From assembly GCF_013201545.1 (NCBI RefSeq), contig NZ_CP053746.1, forward strand, positions 4,292,501 to 4,356,500: a stretch of DNA of 64,000 nucleotides. The letters are read 5' to 3'. Under the pieces are notes generated by a model, which saw only the letters and a program-made list of their open reading frames with translations, was not told where the DNA came from and did not search any database. The stretch is from Pseudomonas graminis (GTDB taxonomy: Bacteria > Pseudomonadota > Gammaproteobacteria > Pseudomonadales > Pseudomonadaceae). The position numbers and the translations under genes are program-made. Shown one piece after another: positions 46,075 to 54,123 of the stretch. Position 1 is the stretch's first letter, and each line of letters begins with the position of its first letter.

Positions 46075-47682
46075 TCACTTCACCCAGATGTAGTCATAGT
46101 TGACCGGCACGTGGACCGGATCGACGTACAGCGCGTCGTCGCCGCCCATGCGCTTGGAGCGCACGGTGAAGCGTTGCTCGTTAAAGATCGGCACCCACGG
46201 CGCGTCGGCCATGGCGTCAGTGAAGATCTTCTTCCAGGCCTCGGTGCGCTCGGCCTGCTGTTCCGGGCGGGCCATGGCGTCGGCTTTGGCGGCGCGTTCA
46301 TCCAGCGCCTTGTTGCAGTACAACGACCAGTTCCAGCCGCCTTCGACCGCGCCGGTGCAACCAAGAATCGGGCCGTAGAAGTTCGACGGATCCGGGAAGT
46401 CGGCGATCCAGGCCATGCCGCCGGACCACACCATCGGCGCCTGATTCTTGGAGCTGCCAGCCGCAATCACGTTGGCCTGGGCCAGGGATTTGATCTGCAC
46501 GCGGATGCCGACCTTGGCCAGGTCTTGCTGGATCGACTGGGCAATGCGCGGCTGCGGGTCGGTGTTCATCACGTACAACTCGGTGTCGAAACCCTTGGCG
46601 AGACCGGCATCGGCCAGCAGCTTTTTCGCGCCTTCGACGTCGTAGGGCAGGCCTTTGTACTGGGTGTCATAACCGGGCATCGCCGGTGGCAACGGCTGGT
46701 TCGCCGGGACCGCGCGACCATTGATGATGCGCACGATGCGTTCCTTGCTGATGGCCATATTGATGGCTTGGCGGACCTTGAGGTTGTCGAACGGCGGCAG
46801 GGTGGTTTTCAGCGTCACGTAGCCGGTTTGCAGCTGGTTGCCGGTGACAAGCAATTGCTTGGACGCCGGGTCGTTCTTGAACTGCAGAAACTGCGCAGGC
46901 GGCACGCCGTCGCCGGCAATGTCCACTTCGCCCTTGTTCAGGCGCAGCAGCGCGACCGTCGGGTCCTGGCCGATTTCAAAGGTAATCTTGTCGACGTAGG
47001 GCAGGCCCTTCTGGAAGTAGTTCGGGTTCTTCACCAGCTCAAGCTTCTGCCCCAGTTTCCACTCGGCCAGGCTGAACGCGCCGCTGCCGACCGGATGCTT
47101 GCCGAAGTCGGCGCCCCATTGCTCCACCGCTTCCTTGGGCACCACCGAGGCAAAGTTGATCGCCATGATGTGCAGGAAGGTCGCGTTCGGTGCGCTGAGC
47201 GTGATGGTCAGGTGTTGGTCGTCGACCACCTTGATGCCGCTGAGCGTCGTGCTTTTGCCGCCGGTTACGTCTTCATAACCGACGATGGAGCTGAAGAAAC
47301 CGGCGCCCGGGCTCTGGGTTTTCGGGTTGACGGTGCGCTCCAGGGAGTACTTGACGTCATTGGCGACCAGCTCACGGCCGTTCTGGAATTTCACGCCCCT
47401 GACCAAAGTGAAGCTGTAGACCAGCCCGTCCGCGGAAATGCTGTAGTCCTCGGCCAGGCTTTTCACCAGCTCGGTGGTGCCGGGCTTGTAGTCCATCAGA
47501 CGGCCGAACAGGCTTTTGATCATCGACCAGTTCTGCCAGTCGTAGCCGATCGCCGGGTCCAGCGTCGCCACATCGTTCTGGTAGGTCACCACCACATCGC
47601 CGCCGCTTTTCGGCGTGTCGGCCCACAGTGGCGTGGTAAACAGCGTGGCCGCCACGGCCAGGGTCAGCGCGTTGATCTTCAT
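46075..47682 (-). CDS. Peptide/nickel-type ABC substrate-binding protein
   Basis: 535 residues, SBP_bac_5 family. Signal peptide ending TPLWADT, then VTYQNDVATLDPAIGYDWQN and the typical FTLVRGVKFQNGRELVANDV. Binds oligopeptides or other amide-rich ligands in the periplasm. Third transport gene of the operon, 27 bp after the DppB-like permease. Confidence 0.9.
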   Translation of the reverse strand: MKINALTLAVAATLFTTPLWADTPKSGGDVVVTYQNDVATLDPAIGYDWQNWSMIKSLFGRLMDYKPGTTELVKSLAEDYSISADGLVYSFTLVRGVKFQNGRELVANDVKYSLERTVNPKTQSPGAGFFSSIVGYEDVTGGKSTTLSGIKVVDDQHLTITLSAPNATFLHIMAINFASVVPKEAVEQWGADFGKHPVGSGAFSLAEWKLGQKLELVKNPNYFQKGLPYVDKITFEIGQDPTVALLRLNKGEVDIAGDGVPPAQFLQFKNDPASKQLLVTGNQLQTGYVTLKTTLPPFDNLKVRQAINMAISKERIVRIINGRAVPANQPLPPAMPGYDTQYKGLPYDVEGAKKLLADAGLAKGFDTELYVMNTDPQPRIAQSIQQDLAKVGIRVQIKSLAQANVIAAGSSKNQAPMVWSGGMAWIADFPDPSNFYGPILGCTGAVEGGWNWSLYCNKALDERAAKADAMARPEQQAERTEAWKKIFTDAMADAPWVPIFNEQRFTVRSKRMGGDDALYVDPVHVPVNYDYIWVK

Positions 47683-47709
47683 TGTTGTGCCCCGTTTGTG
47701 TTGATGGAT

Positions 47710-48636
47710 TCAGTGCTGCTTGATGTCGATGCGCGGGTCCACCAGCGGGATCACCAGATCCGCCAGCAGGTTGCCCAGCACGATGGCCACCGCCGACAGT
47801 GTGGTGACGCCGACGATGACCGGAATGTCGACTTGCTGGATCGACTGCCAGGCGAGCTGACCTATGCCCGGCCAGCCGAACACCGACTCGACCACCACCA
47901 GCCCGCCCATGAACACGCCGATGTCGATGCCGATCATCGGGATCACCGGGACGATGGCGTTGGGCAATACGTGCACGAACACGATCCGCGCCCGGCTCAG
48001 GCCCTTGGCCCGCGCCGTGCGGATGAAATCCTGGTGCAGCACTTCGATCATCGAAGAGCGAACCATGCGCGAGTACCAGCCACTGCCGAGCAGTCCGAGG
48101 GTCAGCGCCGGCAGCATCAGGTGGCTGGCGCCGCCATAGCCCCCCAGCGGGAACCAGCCCAGTTGCACGGCGAAGAAGTACAGAAACAGCATGGCGGCGA
48201 TGAACTGCGGGGCCGACACACCGACGAAGGAGAACGCCATGAGCAATTTGTCGGCGAAGCTGTCGCGCTTGAGCGCCGCGAGCATGCCCAGGCTGATGCC
48301 GATCAACAGCTCGAAGCCGATGCCCGCTGCCATGAGTTCTAGGGACGGGCGCAGTCGCGCGCCGATCAGTTCGCTGACGGCGGTGCGCTGGATGTAGGAG
48401 CGACCGAGGTCGCCGTGGAGCAGGTTGCTCAGGTACCCCAGGTATTGCTGATAGAAGGGCAGGTCCAGCCCCAGTTGGGCCCGAATCGCCGCAACCACCT
48501 CAGGCGTGGCGCTGCGCCCGGCGATCTGCCGCGCGGGGTCGGCGGGCAACAGGAACAGCAACAGGTAGGTGATGAAGGTCACGCCGAGCAGAATCAGCAG
48601 CGCGTAACCGACCCGGCGGCAAATGAACGGCAGCAT
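47710..48636 (-). CDS. DppB-type ABC permease
   Basis: 308 residues. N-terminal MLPFICRRVGYALLILLGVT and six helices, with the EAA loop around FIRTARAKGLSRARIVFVHV. The ATG at 48636 shares one base with the stop of the preceding permease gene (TGATG), so the two are coupled. Confidence 0.9.
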   Translation of the reverse strand: MLPFICRRVGYALLILLGVTFITYLLLFLLPADPARQIAGRSATPEVVAAIRAQLGLDLPFYQQYLGYLSNLLHGDLGRSYIQRTAVSELIGARLRPSLELMAAGIGFELLIGISLGMLAALKRDSFADKLLMAFSFVGVSAPQFIAAMLFLYFFAVQLGWFPLGGYGGASHLMLPALTLGLLGSGWYSRMVRSSMIEVLHQDFIRTARAKGLSRARIVFVHVLPNAIVPVIPMIGIDIGVFMGGLVVVESVFGWPGIGQLAWQSIQQVDIPVIVGVTTLSAVAIVLGNLLADLVIPLVDPRIDIKQH

Positions 48637-49484
48637 CAGCGACGCCCCTTGAGTGTGGGGTCGAGTTCGTCGCGCAGGGCGTCGCCGACCAGATTGAACG
48701 CCAGGGACAGGAGGATGATCGCCGCGCCCGGAATGAACACCAGCCAGGGCGCGGAGGTGAAGTAGGTCTGGCTTTCGAAAATGATGTTGCCCCAGCTCGG
48801 CGTCGGCGGTTGTACGCCCACACCCAGGTACGACAAGGTGGCTTCCAGCAAAACGGTGGTGGAAATGCCCAGCGTCGCCCACACCAGAATGGTCGGCAGC
48901 AGATGGGGCAACAGATGGGAGAACAGGATGCGCAGGGAACTGGCGCCGAGGGTGCGCTCCACGGCGACGAAATCCCGCGCACTCAGCGCCACGGTTTCGG
49001 CATAGATCACCCGGGCGATCTGCACCCAGTTGACCATCGCGATGACCATGGCAACGATCCACACGCTGGGCTGGAAAATCGCCGACAGGGCAATCGCCAG
49101 CAGCAGGGCGGGGAAGGCCATCATCAGGTCGGTCAGGCGCATCAACGCGCTGCCGAGCCAGCCGCGCACAAAGCCGGCGGTCAGGCCCACCAGTGTGCCG
49201 ATCAGCACCGCCAGCCCGTTGGCCAGCACGCCAATGAACAGCGAGGTGCGCGCGCCGAAAATCAACCGCGACAGCAGGTCACGGCCGAGCAGGTCGGTGC
49301 CCATCCAGTACGGCGTCGACGGAGCCATCGGTGCGCCTTCCAGGGTCAGTCCTTCGACGAATTGCTCGTCCGGGTCGAAGGGGCTTATCCACGGGGCCAG
49401 GGCCGCGAGCAGCACCACGGTGACGATAAACAGCAGCGAAACCGCCACGGCCGGTCGACGCAACAGGGCCATGAGGGTGTTCAT
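48636..49484 (-). CDS. DppC-type ABC permease
   Basis: 282 residues. The family's N-terminal PFDPDEQF and HxGTDxxGRDxxSR-like WMGTDLLGRDLLSRLIFGAR, with the EAA loop RDFVAVERTLGASSLRILFS. Start at 49484 with GAGGA six bases upstream, overlapping the ANTAR gene stop (ATGA). Confidence 0.9.
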   Translation of the reverse strand: MNTLMALLRRPAVAVSLLFIVTVVLLAALAPWISPFDPDEQFVEGLTLEGAPMAPSTPYWMGTDLLGRDLLSRLIFGARTSLFIGVLANGLAVLIGTLVGLTAGFVRGWLGSALMRLTDLMMAFPALLLAIALSAIFQPSVWIVAMVIAMVNWVQIARVIYAETVALSARDFVAVERTLGASSLRILFSHLLPHLLPTILVWATLGISTTVLLEATLSYLGVGVQPPTPSWGNIIFESQTYFTSAPWLVFIPGAAIILLSLAFNLVGDALRDELDPTLKGRR

Positions 49485-50065
49485 GCGCGGTCCTCGTCCC
49501 GCGCCGCGAGGAGGTCGACGCACAGTGTTTCGATCGGCCGGTTGAGCTGCATCGACAGACTGCGCAAACGCTCGTACGCCGTCGCCTCGTTGATGCGCTG
49601 GGTCACCATCAAGCGCGCCAGGGCCTGGGCCATGAGCGGACGCAGCGCCAGCCGCTGTTGCAGCTCGTTGAGTTGTTCGGCGTCGGCGCGCTGACGGTCA
49701 CGCAGTCCCACCGCCATCATCAGCGTGGTGTAGACCGAGCCCTGGCTGATGGGCTTGTTCAGCAACGCCGTGGCGCCGAGCTGCAGTGCGCGCTGGATCT
49801 GCGACAGGGTTTCGTGAGCCGTCAGCGCGACGATGGGAATGCTGGCCTCATTCAGCGCCCCAACGGCCAGCGGACTGGCGAAATGCTCGATTTCAAGGAT
49901 CGCCGCGAAACAGCCCTGTGCGTTACACGGTCCGTCGTGATCGAGCACCTGCGAGTGAATCCCCAGGCGGTGCAGGCTCTTGCCCAGGTTGGCCTGACTG
50001 CGTTCATCGCAGTCGATCAGCAGCAAATGACCCTGGTCGAAAGCAGGAAAGGCGCGTGTGTTCAT
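49481..50065 (-). CDS. amiR: AmiR-like ANTAR-domain antitermination regulator
   Basis: 194 residues. Degenerate receiver-like domain about 10-125 (LLLIDCDERSQANLGKSL), a coiled coil about 125-140, and a C-terminal ANTAR domain (ALARLMVTQRINEATAYERL then RSLSMQLNRPIETLCVDLL). ANTAR proteins bind paired RNA hairpins with A1-G4 hexaloops and stop terminator formation. AmiR is held inactive by AmiC until an amide binds. Overlaps the amiC-like gene upstream by four bases and the permease downstream by four. The predicted RNA target is the leader at 51236-51284. Confidence 0.88.
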   Translation of the reverse strand: MNTRAFPAFDQGHLLLIDCDERSQANLGKSLHRLGIHSQVLDHDGPCNAQGCFAAILEIEHFASPLAVGALNEASIPIVALTAHETLSQIQRALQLGATALLNKPISQGSVYTTLMMAVGLRDRQRADAEQLNELQQRLALRPLMAQALARLMVTQRINEATAYERLRSLSMQLNRPIETLCVDLLAARDEDRA

Positions 50066-51222
50066 TTGACGATCCTCAGGCGCGGCGCCGGGGTGGCGTG
50101 TCGGTCGACCACGTCGGCGTGTACATCCGTAACAGTGAGATAGGGGTCGGCGGCGATCGGCTGAGGCGCCGACTGCACCACATGGAAGCGCCCCTCGCGC
50201 AGTTCAGCGATATGACTGGCAAGGGCGCTGTGATGGTTGCGCGCCGACAGGCTGACGGTGCCGAGCACGCTGGCAACCGGATGTCCGTAAAGGTGCTCGC
50301 AAATCGCTTTTGGCGAGGCATCGTCGCTGGCGTGCAAGGCGTCGGCGAATACCCTCAACGCCGTGTAGGCGCTGGTGTAATAGTGCGAACAGGTGCGCGG
50401 GCCATGACTCTGCTGGCCCTCACAAAACGCCGGGTTCAGGGTCTCGAAAAACGGCCCGCAGGACAGCAGCCGCAGCGCCTGTATCGGGCCCACCCCATCC
50501 AGCTCCGCTTCGGTCAGGTTGCAACTGAGCACCGGCAGGCGCAGGCCCTGGCGCGCGCACGCCCGATCCAGTTGCTGCAGAAACGCGTAGGAGGACTCGC
50601 CGACCAGGTTGTTGAGCACAAACGCTGGCGGGTCTTGAATGAGCCCCTCAATCAGCGTGTCGAAGCCGGTCGCGCCCAGGTGCCAGTACTTTTCCCCGAG
50701 CACTTCAGCGCCGTTGGCTTCCAGCACCTCCCGGGCGATACGGTTGCTTTCCCAGCCCCACACATAATTGGAGCCGAGCAAAAAAGCCCGCCGACCAAAC
50801 TGGCCGAGGGCGTAGCGCAACAGCGGGAGCAGCGTCTGGTTAGGGCATCCGCCGAGGTACAGCACGTTCTCGCTGCTTTCGTAGCCTTCGTAGGGGCTTG
50901 AATACCAGAGCAGCGCGCCGTGCTGGTCCAGATCCGGGATGATTTCCTTGCGGCTCGCAGACAGCGTGGTGCCAAAGATGTGCCGGACGCCCGCACCCAG
51001 CAGTTGCGCGATGCCGGTGCTGTAACGTGCCGGATCGCCCTGGGGGTCGACGCAAATGGCTTCCAGTTTCACGTTGCGCCGGGCGTCGGCGTTGATCTCG
51101 GCCAGCGCATCCTGCAACCCGAGCAAGGCACTGCGGCCCATGCGCCGATAGGTGCCTTCGGTCGAGAGCAGGAAGCCTACGGTAATGCTGGGGCGCAGAT
51201 CAGGAGTCAAAAGGTTCGGCAT
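50062..51222 (-). CDS. amiC: AmiC-like ligand-sensing protein (periplasmic-binding fold)
   Basis: 386 residues of the AmiC/UrtA-type binding family, without a signal peptide. SITVGFLLSTEGTYRRMGRS opens the fold; GTTLSASRKEIIPDLDQHGA, LLWYSSPYEGYESSENVLYL and LLGSNYVWGWESNRIAREVL match AmiC landmarks. In P. aeruginosa cytoplasmic AmiC binds amides and releases AmiR. Start ATG at 51222 lies 13 bp after the terminator T-run at 51236. First gene of the seven-gene operon. Confidence 0.87.
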   Translation of the reverse strand: MPNLLTPDLRPSITVGFLLSTEGTYRRMGRSALLGLQDALAEINADARRNVKLEAICVDPQGDPARYSTGIAQLLGAGVRHIFGTTLSASRKEIIPDLDQHGALLWYSSPYEGYESSENVLYLGGCPNQTLLPLLRYALGQFGRRAFLLGSNYVWGWESNRIAREVLEANGAEVLGEKYWHLGATGFDTLIEGLIQDPPAFVLNNLVGESSYAFLQQLDRACARQGLRLPVLSCNLTEAELDGVGPIQALRLLSCGPFFETLNPAFCEGQQSHGPRTCSHYYTSAYTALRVFADALHASDDASPKAICEHLYGHPVASVLGTVSLSARNHHSALASHIAELREGRFHVVQSAPQPIAADPYLTVTDVHADVVDRHATPAPRLRIVK

Positions 51223-51235
51223 GAACAGCATCCAT

Positions 51236-51274
51236 AAAAAAAGCCCGATCAACCCGGTAGGGGTCGATCAGGCT
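51236..51274 (-). terminator. Intrinsic terminator in the amiC-operon leader (attenuator)
   Basis: AGCCTGATCGACCC (51274-51261), loop CTACC, GGGTTGATCGGGCT (51255-51242): a 14-bp stem with two G-U pairs, followed by seven T. It is placed between the promoter side and the amiC start, so it would end transcription before the operon unless prevented. Its 5' arm overlaps the hexaloop hairpin at 51269-51284. Confidence 0.85.
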
Positions 51275-51284
51275 TCGATACCTG
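51269..51284 (-). promoter_or_regulatory. Predicted ANTAR-binding hairpin (antiterminator)
   Basis: CAGGT-ATCGAA-GCCTG: a five-pair stem (one G-U) with a six-base loop having A at position 1 and G at position 4, the known ANTAR loop signature. Its GCCTG strand is the same one used by the terminator, so the two structures exclude each other. I did not find a convincing second hexaloop hairpin upstream, which many ANTAR targets have. Confidence 0.6.
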
Positions 51285-51352
51285 GCGCATTCGAGGCGCG
51301 TATGTGGACGAGACTTAAGGACCTGGATCCGGCTTGTCGTTCGTTTTAACCA

Positions 51353-51368
51353 TGAAATAAGCGTGCCA
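51353..51368 (-). promoter_or_regulatory. Possible sigma-54 promoter of the amiC operon
   Basis: TGGCACGCTTATTTCA fits the sigma-54 form TGGCACG-N4-TTGCA except for T in place of the G of the -12 GC. Transcription would start near 51342, giving a leader of about 120 nt that contains the hairpins. The -12 mismatch makes this tentative. Confidence 0.35.
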
Positions 51369-51540
51369 AGTGAACGTTCCCCTGCGGTGTCGGCCTTTAC
51401 CGGCTCCGGCCTGTCTGCGGTTGCTCCGTGGTGGGGCGCTCGCCTGCGATCAAGCCTCAAAGCGGAGCAGGGTGGGTAAGCTGACGCACTGCACCCGTTC
51501 GCTGAACAAATCCTCTACCATGAGCCGTCATTCATGATCG

Positions 51541-51555
51541 GAGCGGCTGCCGCTC
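51541..51555. repeat. Perfect inverted repeat before the LysR gene
   Basis: GAGCGGCTGCCGCTC, seven-base arms around one T, 21 bp upstream of the LysR start. Could be an autoregulatory site or an mRNA hairpin. Confidence 0.45.
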
Positions 51556-51576
51556 TGCTTGTAGAGGCTCGGTGAA

Positions 51577-52482
51577 ATGAGAGACCTGCCACCCACCGCC
51601 ACCTTGCGCGCTTTCGAAGTCGCCACCCGTCACGGGACGTTTACCTCCGCATCCGAGGAGTTGCACGTGACCCAAAGTGCGGTGAGTCACCAATTGAAAA
51701 ATCTCGAAGACATCTGGGGCGTGCAGCTGTTTCAGCGCGGCAAGACGTTGAGACTGACCCCCGCCGGAGCGGCGCTGGCGCCGATTGTCAGGACGTTTTT
51801 CATGAACCTGGAGGCGACGCTTGCAGACCTTCGCGAAGAGAACGGCCGCGTCAGGCTCAAGGTCAGCACGACCTATTCCTTTGCGCTGAAATGGCTGTTG
51901 CCGCGCTTGCCCACTCTGGCCGAACGGCACCCGGAAATCCTCGTCTCACTGGACGGTACGGACACCACGATCAACTTCGCCAGCGGCGAGGCGGACGTTG
52001 CGATCCGTCTGGGCGGCGGCAATTACCCCGCGCTGCATTCGGAATTCATGTTCAGAGAGCACATTTTTCCGGTGGCCAGCCCTGACCTGCTCAAGCGCTT
52101 CGGCGTACCCCGGGAACCGGCGGAGCTGTTGCGCTATCCGCTGCTGGCGCGGGACGGCTCCGACCTGGTGCCGAATTGGGAGGTATGGTTTCAAAACATA
52201 GGCCTTGGCGTGACCTCGCTGAAGGAAAGCGTGCGTTTTCCCGACACCAACATGACCGTGGAAGCGGCTTTGCTGGGGCAGGGCATTGCCCTCGTTCGCA
52301 GCGGGCACGTGGAAAAAGAGCTGCGCGACGGCAGTTTGATCAGGTTGTTCGAGGTGCCGTTTCCCTCGCCGGTTGCCTATTACTTCGTGTGCCCGAAGGG
52401 GGTGGAAACCCAGCCCCACGTGGCCAGTTTCCGCGACTGGCTGCTCGAAGAATCAACCGCAGCCGGAATTTCCTACGATTGA
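51577..52482 (+). CDS. LysR-family (GcvA-like) transcriptional regulator
   Basis: 301 residues. LPPTATLRAFEVATRHGTFT with TQSAVSHQLKNLEDIWGVQL is the GcvA-type HTH. Effector domain ends with FRDWLLEE as in that group. Divergent from the amiC operon across about 350 bp; also close to the DMT permease gene downstream, which may be its target. Confidence 0.9.
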   Translation: MRDLPPTATLRAFEVATRHGTFTSASEELHVTQSAVSHQLKNLEDIWGVQLFQRGKTLRLTPAGAALAPIVRTFFMNLEATLADLREENGRVRLKVSTTYSFALKWLLPRLPTLAERHPEILVSLDGTDTTINFASGEADVAIRLGGGNYPALHSEFMFREHIFPVASPDLLKRFGVPREPAELLRYPLLARDGSDLVPNWEVWFQNIGLGVTSLKESVRFPDTNMTVEAALLGQGIALVRSGHVEKELRDGSLIRLFEVPFPSPVAYYFVCPKGVETQPHVASFRDWLLEESTAAGISYD

Positions 52483-52557
52483 CCCATGAGGATTTATTCA
52501 TGATCGGATGAAAAGCCTTCGCTTTAAATTCGAATGAGCCACTGCCTAGAATCCGAC

Positions 52558-53385
52558 ATGCCTACTTTCATCATCCTGTTGATCCTCTTCGCCGCCTTGC
52601 TGCACGCCAGCTGGAACGCCTTGCTGCGTGGCGGCACTGACAAGCTCTGGTCGATGACCATCATGTGCGTGGCGGTGGCCATCGTCAGCACGATCGGGGC
52701 TTTCTTCATGCCTGCCCCGGCGCGGGAAAGCTGGTTCTACGCGGGGCTCTCGGCGCTCTTGCATGTGGGTTACAACCTGTTTCTGGTACGCACCTACCGC
52801 AGCGGCGATCTCGGCCAGACTTACCCGATCTCACGGGGCTCTTCGCCGGTGCTGATCACCCTGTGCGCGTCGATCTTTGCCGGGGAGGTGGTGCAGACCG
52901 GCACGATGATCGGCATCGCGCTGGTCTCGGCAGGCATTATTTCCCTCGCGTTCAAGGGCCGAAAGCTGCACGTCGCCAACCTGCCGTATGCCTTGGGCAC
53001 CGGGTGTTTCATCGCCGCCTATAGCGTGACGGACGGGATTGGCGGGCGCCTGTCCGGTGCGCCGATGGCCTACACCGCCTGGATGTGCGCGCTGTGGGGA
53101 GTGTTGATGCCGATCACGTACGTTTGTCTGCGCGACGTGCGCAGTCTGGTGAGCGTCCGGCCTGGACTGGTGACGTCGTTAGGCGGGGGCGTGGTGTCGC
53201 TGCTGGCCTACGGCATCGTTATCTACGCCATGACCCTGGCTCCCATGGGGGCGGTGTCGGCCCTGCGCGAAACCAGCGTGCTGTTTGCGGCATTGCTCGG
53301 GTATCTGTTTTTGGGCGAGTCGCTCACGGCGCGCAAGATCCTGTCGTGCGTGGTCATTGCGGCGGGCACGATCATCATAGGTTGA
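52558..53385 (+). CDS. EamA/DMT-family permease
   Basis: 275 residues with about ten hydrophobic segments. LHASWNALLRGGTDKLWSMT and YPISRGSSPVLITLCASIFA are typical of the EamA drug/metabolite transporters. No strong ribosome-binding site; I prefer the ATG at 52558, with 52534 as alternative. Follows the LysR gene by 75 bp on the same strand. Confidence 0.85.
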   Translation: MPTFIILLILFAALLHASWNALLRGGTDKLWSMTIMCVAVAIVSTIGAFFMPAPARESWFYAGLSALLHVGYNLFLVRTYRSGDLGQTYPISRGSSPVLITLCASIFAGEVVQTGTMIGIALVSAGIISLAFKGRKLHVANLPYALGTGCFIAAYSVTDGIGGRLSGAPMAYTAWMCALWGVLMPITYVCLRDVRSLVSVRPGLVTSLGGGVVSLLAYGIVIYAMTLAPMGAVSALRETSVLFAALLGYLFLGESLTARKILSCVVIAAGTIIIG

Positions 53386-53423
53386 GCGGCGCAGGCTCAT
53401 TCGCCCAGGCTGCTCACGCCGAA

Positions 53424-53705
53424 TCATTTGCGCAGCCTGGGTTTCACGGCCTTCAAGCGCGCTATCGCCAGGTTGTGCAGGTATTGGCGAACGGCATCGT
53501 GGTGCTCTGTGCTGACGTGGTAGCTGTCCAGCAGACCCAGCAAATACCCTTCGGCCATGGCGTGGTAGCGCGACACGCTTTCTTTGGTGTCACTGGTTTT
53601 GAGCTTGGCGATCAGCTCGTCGATGCGCCCGCGGTGCTCGTTGGAAAACCAGTCCTGCTGGGGCGGGGATCCCGCGTCGTCGCTCAGGGTCGTGTCCGGA
53701 TTCAT
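53424..53705 (-). CDS. Conserved hypothetical protein
   Basis: 93 residues, soluble, helical (HRGRIDELIAKLKTSDTKES, YLLGLLDSYHVSTEHHDAVR). GGAGG four bases before the ATG supports translation. No domain recognised. Confidence 0.75.
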   Translation of the reverse strand: MNPDTTLSDDAGSPPQQDWFSNEHRGRIDELIAKLKTSDTKESVSRYHAMAEGYLLGLLDSYHVSTEHHDAVRQYLHNLAIARLKAVKPRLRK

Positions 53706-53834
53706 CGGGCCTCCAAGGGGACAGATCGGTTGCGTACTGTATCGGCGCGGGGCTTTTTATATGATCAATTTGCGCTTACTGGCTTGGACACCCTTTCAAC
53801 CGATAAATCCTCCTCACTGAATGCGCGATGCTTT

Positions 53835-53864
53835 AGTGGGACCGGCTTTAGCCGGGAAGGGGCC
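53835..53864 (+). repeat. REP palindrome, doublet 3 left copy
   Basis: GGACCGGCTTTAGCCGGGAA in forward orientation, one base different from the doublet 2 copy. Confidence 0.85.
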
Positions 53865-53900
53865 AGCGCTAACACCCTAAATCTTGCAGTGGAACCACCG

Positions 53901-53929
53901 ACGCCTTCCCGGCTAAAGCCAGTCCTACA
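53901..53929 (-). repeat. REP palindrome, doublet 3 right copy
   Basis: CTTCCCGGCTAAAGCCAGTC in reverse orientation, with one change (CAGT for CGGT) that weakens the stem. Pairs with 53835-53864. Confidence 0.8.
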
Positions 53930-54123
53930 TTCGCGTTGATCCCGCTGACTGCACGCGGCGGTGCCGACCTGTTCGCCCTTGTCGGGGCGCTGACCTGGGT
54001 GAACGATCAGCCCGCCCTCGCGGCTGGGCCGACCATTTTTTCGATTTGATTTCGAGTGCGATTCTGGTCAGGGCTTGAAGGGTGGGCGCTACCGAATAAA
54101 CAGTCTGCGCTCGGCGAAATCCA

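Larger units (their letters stand above)
53706..54123. other. Intergenic stretch holding a REP doublet
   Basis: 418 bp without a gene I can support. It contains the third REP doublet (53835-53929); the rest shows no clear coding or structural signal. Confidence 0.6.

Noticed and set aside
45856..48342. An 828-codon open frame on the plus strand opposite the binding protein and permease genes
   Set aside because: Its translation is rich in Arg, His, Gly and Gln with no recognisable domain, while the minus strand encodes clear ABC proteins in overlapping operon order. Long antisense frames are usual in high-GC coding DNA.
51361..51480. The G/C-rich sequence upstream of the amiC leader considered as a riboswitch (for example guanidine-sensing)
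   Set aside because: I could not match it to any riboswitch core. The ANTAR-type hairpin and terminator closer to the gene explain regulation without it.
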